Below the pieces are notes generated by a model. That model ran no database searches, had not been told where the DNA came from, and saw only the letters and a list, made by a program, of their open reading frames with translations. Shown one piece after another: positions 14,880 through 20,153 of a stretch of DNA of 20,153 bases (position 1 is its first letter; each line of letters opens with the position of its first letter). The position numbers and the translations under genes are program-made. Location of the stretch: assembly GCA_014382645.1 (NCBI GenBank), contig JACNJI010000114.1, forward strand, positions 1-20,153, read 5' to 3'. Origin of the DNA: Verrucomicrobiota bacterium (GTDB lineage Bacteria; Verrucomicrobiota; Verrucomicrobiia; Opitutales; Seribacteraceae).

Positions 14880-16160
14880 TTATTTGGTCTGCCCGTTACC
14901 TCGGACTTGGTATTTATAGGTGCACAGTTCCCTCAAGCCCATGGGGCCGCGGGCGTGAAGGCGGTCGGTGGAAATACCGATTTCGGAACCTAGGCCGAAC
15001 TCAAATCCATCGGTAAAGCGGGTGCTGGCGTTCCAATACACCGTGGAGGTGTCGATGGCTGCGAGGAAGCGTTCGGCGGTAAGTTCGTCGGTGGTGACTA
15101 TCGCATCGCTATGGCCACTCCCGTAATGGTTTATTACATCGATAGCATCTTCTAATGAATCGACGATTTTGATCGATAGAATGAGGTCGAGGAACTCGGT
15201 ATGGAAGTCTTCTTCGGTGGCTTCTCCGACCGTAAGTGATGGGCGAGCATCATTCAGGATCGAACGGGCCTCGGCGTCTGCCCGCACTTCGCAGTTCGAC
15301 TCGGCGAGAGCATCTAGGGTCTCAGGGAGAAAGGCGGAGGCTATCTCGCGATGTACGATGAGATTCTCGATGGCGTTGCACACTCCCGGGCGCCCGCACT
15401 TGGCCGTAATCGCTATTTTTCTAGCTAAATCAAGATCGGCTTTAGAGTCGACGTATAGGTTGCAGACACCCTTGTAGTGTTTGATCACGGGGATTCGACT
15501 GTGTTCGGTGACGAACCGAATGAGGGCTTCGCCTCCCCGAGGAATGATGCAGTGTATATTCTCGTCCTGCTTGAGCAAGTGGTTGAGGGCCTCGCGATCC
15601 GTGGTGGGAATTAAAAGGACGGCGTCTTGCGGGACATCCGTTTCTTCTAAAGCATCCCGTACCAGTTCGGCTAAGGCTGAATTTGAATGAAAGGCTTCCT
15701 TCCCTCCACGAAGAATAGACGCATTACCCGACTTCAGGCAGAGCGACGCACAGTCGATGGTAACGTTTGGTCGGGATTCGTAGATAATGCCGATAACACC
15801 TATTGGCACACTAACTTTACGAATGTCGAGGCCATTGGGCCTGATTGAGCTTTCGATCACTTGACCTACCGGGTCGGGCAAGGCGGCGACTTGTCGTACG
15901 CCTTCAACCATTCCCGCAATTCGATCGGGCGTTAGTCTGAGTCTGTCGATTAAGGCGTCAGGGAGGCCGTTTTTCTGGCCTGCGTCTAGGTCGAGTTCGT
16001 TTTTTCGGATCAGGGTCGCAGCTCGTTTTTCAATCAAGAGAGCGATACTTTCAAGCGCGGCGTTTTTCTTCTCGGCGGATAGGGTCCCCAAGATGAACGA
16101 AGCCTTGCGTGCCCTTTGGGCTAATTCACTTACTTGGCTCTCTATATTTTCAGTTGTCAT
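14880..16160 (-). CDS. proA: Gamma-glutamyl phosphate reductase (glutamate-5-semialdehyde dehydrogenase)
   Basis: An enzyme of 426 residues that reduces gamma-glutamyl phosphate to glutamate-5-semialdehyde with NADPH, the second step of proline synthesis. Family features are present: VPIGVIGIIYESRPNVTIDC (118-137), SLCLKSGNASILRGGKEAF with the nucleotide-binding region (139-157), IIPRGGEALI (205-214), the catalytic cysteine in CGRPGVCNAIENL (Cys261), and a C-terminal GPMGLRELCTYKYQVRGNG. Length is as expected. Start ATG 16158-16160 is chosen because it gives the usual N-terminus; no strong ribosome-binding site is seen. ProB, its usual partner, is not in the window. The gene heads a same-strand block that continues with rhodanese, pyrC and fxsA. 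Confidence 0.97.
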   Translation of the reverse strand: MTTENIESQVSELAQRARKASFILGTLSAEKKNAALESIALLIEKRAATLIRKNELDLDAGQKNGLPDALIDRLRLTPDRIAGMVEGVRQVAALPDPVGQVIESSIRPNGLDIRKVSVPIGVIGIIYESRPNVTIDCASLCLKSGNASILRGGKEAFHSNSALAELVRDALEETDVPQDAVLLIPTTDREALNHLLKQDENIHCIIPRGGEALIRFVTEHSRIPVIKHYKGVCNLYVDSKADLDLARKIAITAKCGRPGVCNAIENLIVHREIASAFLPETLDALAESNCEVRADAEARSILNDARPSLTVGEATEEDFHTEFLDLILSIKIVDSLEDAIDVINHYGSGHSDAIVTTDELTAERFLAAIDTSTVYWNASTRFTDGFEFGLGSEIGISTDRLHARGPMGLRELCTYKYQVRGNGQTK

Positions 16161-16257
16161 GAAAAATTAGATTCAATCATACGTCGAATATCCGTTTGGG
16201 GAAAGAATGAATCTCAATTTGGTTTTACAATCGATAAAGGATATCCTTCAAAACAGA

Positions 16258-16287
16258 AGGCGTGGAGCTCACATGAACCCCACGCCT
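16258..16287 (-). terminator. Probable rho-independent terminator of the EF-hand gene
   Basis: A perfect 8-bp inverted repeat (AGGCGTGG / CCACGCCT, arms at 16258-16265 and 16280-16287, 14-nt loop) lies 27 nt beyond the stop of the EF-hand gene. On the minus strand it is followed by TCTGTTTTG, a moderately T-rich run. It separates that gene from the proA block. Confidence 0.7.
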
Positions 16288-16313
16288 CCTATTTGAACAG
16301 TGTCTTCTTGAGA

Positions 16314-16793
16314 TTATTTTTCCGTCGTTTTCTTTTTTCCGGGACGTTTGCCGGCTTCGCGACCCGGTCGTCCGCCCCGATTTTTCCTCATTTCCGCGAA
16401 GGCTGCCTTTCGCTCTTCTTCGTTGAGTTTTCCGTCCCCGTCCTTGTCGAACTTTTCCACCATCTCCTTGCGACGTTTTTGCCCCTCTTCGCGAAGAGCG
16501 GCTCTTTCTTCTTCATTCAGTTTGCCATCTCCGTCCTTGTCGAACTTCTTTATGAGTTCGGCCGGAGGTCTGGGAGGACGCCCGCCGCCGAATGATTTTC
16601 TAGCTTCCGCTCTTTCCTCTTCGCTAAGCTTCCCGTCGCCATCTTTGTCGAACTTCTTGAGAATTGCTTCTCTATTAGGTGGGGCTCCTCGTTGCGAGGT
16701 GGGTTTTCGTTCTTTTTGGGCCGGTTTGTCTTCCGCACAGAGACCACCGAGTCCAAATGCAAGGGTTAAGCTGATTATGAGTATTTTTTTCAT
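16314..16793 (-). CDS. Secreted protein with three EF-hand calcium-binding loops
   Basis: A protein of 159 residues with a Sec signal peptide (MKKILIISLTLAFGLGGLCA, cleavage near residue 20). It carries three near-identical EF-hand loops of pattern DKDGDGKLxEEE at 49-60, 85-96 and 116-127, with all five acidic or polar ligand positions intact. Each is preceded by a helix ending in KKF or EKF. The loops are embedded in Lys/Arg/Glu-rich sequence and the tail is basic (GRPGREAGKRPGKKKTTEK). Such proteins bind Ca2+ outside the cytoplasm and are frequent in Planctomycetota and Verrucomicrobiota, with unknown role. The three copies are similar at the DNA level, suggesting internal duplication. It diverges from the VCBS protein gene across 188 nt and has its own terminator. 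Confidence 0.92.
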   Translation of the reverse strand: MKKILIISLTLAFGLGGLCAEDKPAQKERKPTSQRGAPPNREAILKKFDKDGDGKLSEEERAEARKSFGGGRPPRPPAELIKKFDKDGDGKLNEEERAALREEGQKRRKEMVEKFDKDGDGKLNEEERKAAFAEMRKNRGGRPGREAGKRPGKKKTTEK

Positions 16794-16981
16794 GGGTTTG
16801 ATGATTGGTTGTTCTTTGATTTCACGAAAGCCAATTGTTAATGGCCTTACTGATAATATGTTGTAACTGATTTATGTGACGAAAAGTTTCAACAAACTTC
16901 TCGTTGCGTTGATAAGGAGACATCTGAGCTTCATCTCTTAATTTCCTTGATTGAAAGTCAGAAGTTGATCTTATTACCAGA
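16794..16981. promoter_or_regulatory. Divergent intergenic region between the EF-hand and VCBS genes
   Basis: This 188-nt A/T-rich gap must carry the 5' regions of two genes transcribed in opposite directions. A GATAAT at 16852-16857 resembles a -10 element for the plus-strand gene, but no -35 at proper spacing was seen. Promoter assignment is therefore tentative. Confidence 0.35.
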
Positions 16982-19900
16982 ATGCGCGCAACCCTCTTTG
17001 CGACTGTTTCAGTTCTTATCTTCACTTTCAGCCTTTCCTGCTTCGCGGCGAAAGAAGGATTAGAAATTCGCCCATTGCTTCCTCGAAAAGCCTCTGGCTC
17101 AACTTTATTTTCCTTGTTGGCCGATAACGCGACTGGTGTTGGTTACGTCAAGAACGCCCTTTCGAAAAAGCTACTTTTGCGTTTGCATGAAAGTCCTTCT
17201 TTTTCGGATAAACCGGGTATACTTGGCGTGTGCTCGGGAGATTTTGACGGGGACGATCTGCCCGACCTATTTTTTTCCTATCCCTATGGCGGTCATCGTC
17301 TTTTTCGTAACTTGGGTGGTTTTCGCTTCGAAGACGTAACTGAAAATGTTGGCCTTCGTGAAACCGTGGCCGATCACTGGGGAGTCGGTTGCTGTTTTGT
17401 CGATCACGACGGCGACGGCGATCTCGATATATTTGTGGCGGGTTCTGGAGATGTTAACTTGTTATTGGATAATCGGGACGACGGATCTTTTCGCAATATT
17501 GCAAAGAAGTTAGGCATTGCTCACGAAGGCGACAACGTACAGATGGCTTTCGAAGACTATGATCTGGACGGTGATCTGGACGGTTACTTGGTGACCAATC
17601 GCGAAACCCATCTGCCCCCGGCTCCCAAGGGCTTGCGTGTCGAGGTTACATTCCGCAAAGGCATCCCCGTAATCGAGGAGAAGTACCGTGAGCGGTATGA
17701 CGTCGTCTTCCATCCCACGGATCGCTTGTATGTGACTGAGGCGGGTGAATACGATCACCTTTTTCGAAACGACGGATCCCGATTTAAGGATGTCAGCGAA
17801 GAAGTTGGTTTACTCGGTACCGATCAAGGTCTTTCCGCATCTTGGTTTGATTATGACGATGACGGTTTTCCCGACCTTTACGTAGCCAATGACTTTTTCG
17901 GGCATGATCGTCTTTACCACAATAAGAGAAACGGTAGTTTCGAGGAAGTTGCCCGTGATGTGCTACCGCATACTCCTTGGTTTTCCATGGGGACCGATGT
18001 CGCCGACGTAAACAACGATGGCCTTTTCGACTTGATGGGATCCGATATGGCGGGTTCCGGTCACTACAAATCTAAAATCGGTATGGGAGACATGCAGAAA
18101 AGCAGTTGGTTTCTAACCACCTCGCATCCACCTCAATACATGCGCAACGCCCTCTATCTTAATGCGGGCAGAGGACGCTTTCTCGAGGTCGCTCAACTTG
18201 CTGGTCTAGCTAATACCGATTGGACTTGGTCTCTCAAGTTTGCCGATCTCGACAACGATGGCCGAATCGATCTCTTTGGAACGAACGGCATGGTTCACGA
18301 CCAAACAAATTCCGATCTGAAGTCTCGGGCCGAGTCCTTCGAGCTGCCAGCTGAAAAGGCCGCCTTCTGGCAAAAGACTCCTCCCAAGCGCGATCGGAAT
18401 TTTGCTTTTCGCAATCTAGGTGATCTCCGTTTTGCATCTGTTGGGGCTAAATGGGGGCTCGACTTCAACGGGGTCAGCTATGGCGCGGCCATAGCCGATT
18501 TTGATGGCGATGGTGATCTCGACCTCGCGGTAGCGTCGCTGGAGGATCCTGTTCGTCTCTACCGCAACGAGTCGAAAACCGGTCACCTGATAAAAATTCG
18601 TTTAAAAGGTAGGAAGCGAAACAGTCACGGGATTGGCGCCAAGGTCACGATTCAAACGGAGGTCGGTATCCAAGCTCGCTATCTCAACTCTTGCCAAGGT
18701 TATGCCTCGGCAAACGATCCGATCATTCACTTTGGGGTTGGGGATGCAACAGTCATCAAACGACTTACGGTTCGCTGGCCTTTGGGCCTCAAGCAAACCT
18801 TTGAGAATCTTCCAGTGGATAAGTTTTTCGTTATTTCCGAGCCATCCGAAGCCGAATCTTCTCCTTCTTCTCCGGAACCTTTGCCCCTGCTGGTTGCCTC
18901 CAACGCGTTGTCCGCCTTTCAACACAAGGAAAATGATTTTGACGACTTTAAGCTTCAACCGCTTCTTCCTCATCGGCTCTCTCGATTTGGTCCTGGAATG
19001 GCTTGGGGCGACGTCGATTTCGATGGAGACGAAGACATCTTTCTCGGCGGAGCTTCGGGACAGCCTTCCGTCCTAGCGCTTAATGATGGTAACGGAACTT
19101 TCACCCAAAAGAAATTACCTTACTTCGAGAACGAGCAACTTCTCCCCTTTGAGGATATGGGAGCCGTGTTTCTTGACGCGGATTCCGATGGTGATCTTGA
19201 TCTCTACGTTGTCAGTGGCGGTTTCGACCCTCGGCCTAAACCTCTCTACCTCCGGGATCGCCTTTATCTTAATGATGGAAAGGGGCAGTTGACTCTCGAC
19301 TTGGACGGAACTCCCAACATTCGAGACAGCGGAGGCCCCGTCGCTGCAGCAGATTTCGATCGGGATGGTGACCTTGACTTGTTCGTAGGAGGAAGAGTGG
19401 TTCGTGGACGTTATCCGACTACCCCGAACAGTCGACTCTTGCGCAACGACAACGGAAAGTTTGTGGATGCGACCGACCTTCTTGCTGTTGGTCTTGGAAC
19501 TACGGGTATGGTTACGGGAGCCTTGTGGAGTGACTTCGACGGCGACGGTTGGCTCGACCTGTTGGTGACTCGCGAATGGGGTCCCGTTGGCGTGTGGAAA
19601 AATTCGGGAGGCAAGCTTACCAACGTTTCGGTCGCGGCCGGCACTGCCGAGCTGCTAGGCTGGTGGACTGGAATTGCCGCCGCAGATATAGATGAGGATG
19701 GGGATATGGACTACGCCCTAGGCAACCTTGGTCTCAATTCAAAATATCATGCTTCCAAGGAAAAACCTTACTTGGCCTATTTCGGCGACCTTGATGGTTC
19801 CGGAGTTCACCGATTCGTAGAAGCCTGTCACGAGGGAAACTCACTTTTTCCTGTACGTGGCAAAAGTTGCTCCACTCATGCCATGCCTTCACTAGCCAAG

Positions 19901-20153
19901 AAGTTCTCGACTTTCCATGCTTTCGCTTCCGCCGGGCTGCATAAAATTTATGCTCCAAGTCGATTGAAATCCGCTCTGCGGCTAGAAATCAACGAACTCG
20001 CTTCCGGTTGTCTCATTAACGATGGCAAAGGTCGCTTGACTTTCCGTGCCTTGCCTAGGATCGCACAAGCCTCAACTGTCTTCGGCATCGCCTTTGGCGA
20101 CATCGATTCCGACGGTCATCAGGATCTCGCCCTTGCCCAAAACTTTTTCTCGC
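16982..20153 (+). CDS. Very large secreted VCBS/FG-GAP repeat protein with central ASPIC/UnbV domain (3' end missing)
   Basis: An open frame from ATG 16982 runs without a stop through the right edge (1057 codons and counting). A signal peptide (MRATLFATVSVLIFTFSLSC, then FAA) indicates export. It has at least 13 calcium-binding DxDxDG loops of the FG-GAP/VCBS type, for example GDFDGDDLPD (near residue 87), DHDGDGDLD, DYDDDGFPD, DLDNDGRID, DFDGDGDLD, DVDFDGDED (near 677) and DIDSDGHQD (near 1040). Together they would form two beta-propellers. An ASPIC/UnbV domain lies between them (HGIGAKVTI near 549, QGYASANDPIIHFGVG ending near 584). A Ser/Pro/Glu-rich linker (SEPSEAESSPSSPEP) joins the halves. 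The family is related to CRTAC1 and is often linked to adhesion or surface binding; its exact role is unknown. No good ribosome-binding site was seen upstream. Confidence 0.92.
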   Translation, partial: MRATLFATVSVLIFTFSLSCFAAKEGLEIRPLLPRKASGSTLFSLLADNATGVGYVKNALSKKLLLRLHESPSFSDKPGILGVCSGDFDGDDLPDLFFSYPYGGHRLFRNLGGFRFEDVTENVGLRETVADHWGVGCCFVDHDGDGDLDIFVAGSGDVNLLLDNRDDGSFRNIAKKLGIAHEGDNVQMAFEDYDLDGDLDGYLVTNRETHLPPAPKGLRVEVTFRKGIPVIEEKYRERYDVVFHPTDRLYVTEAGEYDHLFRNDGSRFKDVSEEVGLLGTDQGLSASWFDYDDDGFPDLYVANDFFGHDRLYHNKRNGSFEEVARDVLPHTPWFSMGTDVADVNNDGLFDLMGSDMAGSGHYKSKIGMGDMQKSSWFLTTSHPPQYMRNALYLNAGRGRFLEVAQLAGLANTDWTWSLKFADLDNDGRIDLFGTNGMVHDQTNSDLKSRAESFELPAEKAAFWQKTPPKRDRNFAFRNLGDLRFASVGAKWGLDFNGVSYGAAIADFDGDGDLDLAVASLEDPVRLYRNESKTGHLIKIRLKGRKRNSHGIGAKVTIQTEVGIQARYLNSCQGYASANDPIIHFGVGDATVIKRLTVRWPLGLKQTFENLPVDKFFVISEPSEAESSPSSPEPLPLLVASNALSAFQHKENDFDDFKLQPLLPHRLSRFGPGMAWGDVDFDGDEDIFLGGASGQPSVLALNDGNGTFTQKKLPYFENEQLLPFEDMGAVFLDADSDGDLDLYVVSGGFDPRPKPLYLRDRLYLNDGKGQLTLDLDGTPNIRDSGGPVAAADFDRDGDLDLFVGGRVVRGRYPTTPNSRLLRNDNGKFVDATDLLAVGLGTTGMVTGALWSDFDGDGWLDLLVTREWGPVGVWKNSGGKLTNVSVAAGTAELLGWWTGIAAADIDEDGDMDYALGNLGLNSKYHASKEKPYLAYFGDLDGSGVHRFVEACHEGNSLFPVRGKSCSTHAMPSLAKKFSTFHAFASAGLHKIYAPSRLKSALRLEINELASGCLINDGKGRLTFRALPRIAQASTVFGIAFGDIDSDGHQDLALAQNFFS

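Noticed and set aside
16348..16866. A 172-codon plus-strand frame, Ser/Pro-rich with repeats
   Set aside because: It is the antisense reading of the EF-hand repeats.
17230..20130. Repeated DxDxDG motifs as dockerin domains
   Set aside because: The motifs are spread over hydrophobic beta-strand repeats with an ASPIC/UnbV domain, as in FG-GAP/VCBS propellers, and not in paired dockerin segments.

Overview
The window looks like a chromosomal segment of a Verrucomicrobiota-type (PVC group) bacterium. This is inferred from gene content, not from a marker gene. The pointers are a secreted three-EF-hand protein of the DKDGDGKL type, a giant VCBS/FG-GAP protein with an ASPIC/UnbV domain, a pair of exported squalene-cyclase-fold proteins, a DUF1737-like small protein, and a dihydroorotase of the DDQVHFREPG subgroup. 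No rRNA, tRNA, insertion sequence, integrase or CRISPR array was seen.

Layout, left to right. Positions 1-1791 (minus) hold a kinesin-light-chain-type TPR lipoprotein and, directly after its stop codon and in the same frame, the remains of a second TPR gene that leaves the window on the left. Positions about 1996-2890 are a decay zone: a TlpA/thioredoxin-like gene (plus) broken by two frameshifts, facing a frameshifted small membrane-protein gene (minus). Positions 2923-6433 (minus) carry a rhomboid protease followed by valS. A small unknown gene (6543-6779, plus) ends 3 nt from the end of the next minus-strand gene. Positions 6783-9486 (minus) are two consecutive exported alpha-toroid proteins. 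Then come 613 nt with no recognisable gene, an ACT-domain malic enzyme (10100-11500, minus) and a 337-nt gap.

Positions 11838-16160 (minus) form a compact same-strand block: proA, a YgaP-like rhodanese, pyrC (dihydroorotase), fxsA, a small lipoprotein and a DUF1737-like small protein. The first three are joined by gaps of 0 and 2 nt, so they are probably co-translated. A secreted EF-hand protein (16314-16793, minus) with its own hairpin terminator follows. It diverges from a very large secreted VCBS/ASPIC-UnbV protein (16982 to the right edge, plus, incomplete).

Housekeeping functions (valine tRNA charging, proline and pyrimidine synthesis, malate decarboxylation) are interleaved with envelope and exported proteins of unknown role. 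The most unusual points are the in-frame TPR remnant beyond a TGA stop, the local cluster of frameshifted genes between intact ones, the tandem exported toroid proteins, and the VCBS protein whose ASPIC/UnbV domain lies mid-protein. I did not find convincing evidence of an undescribed multi-gene system.
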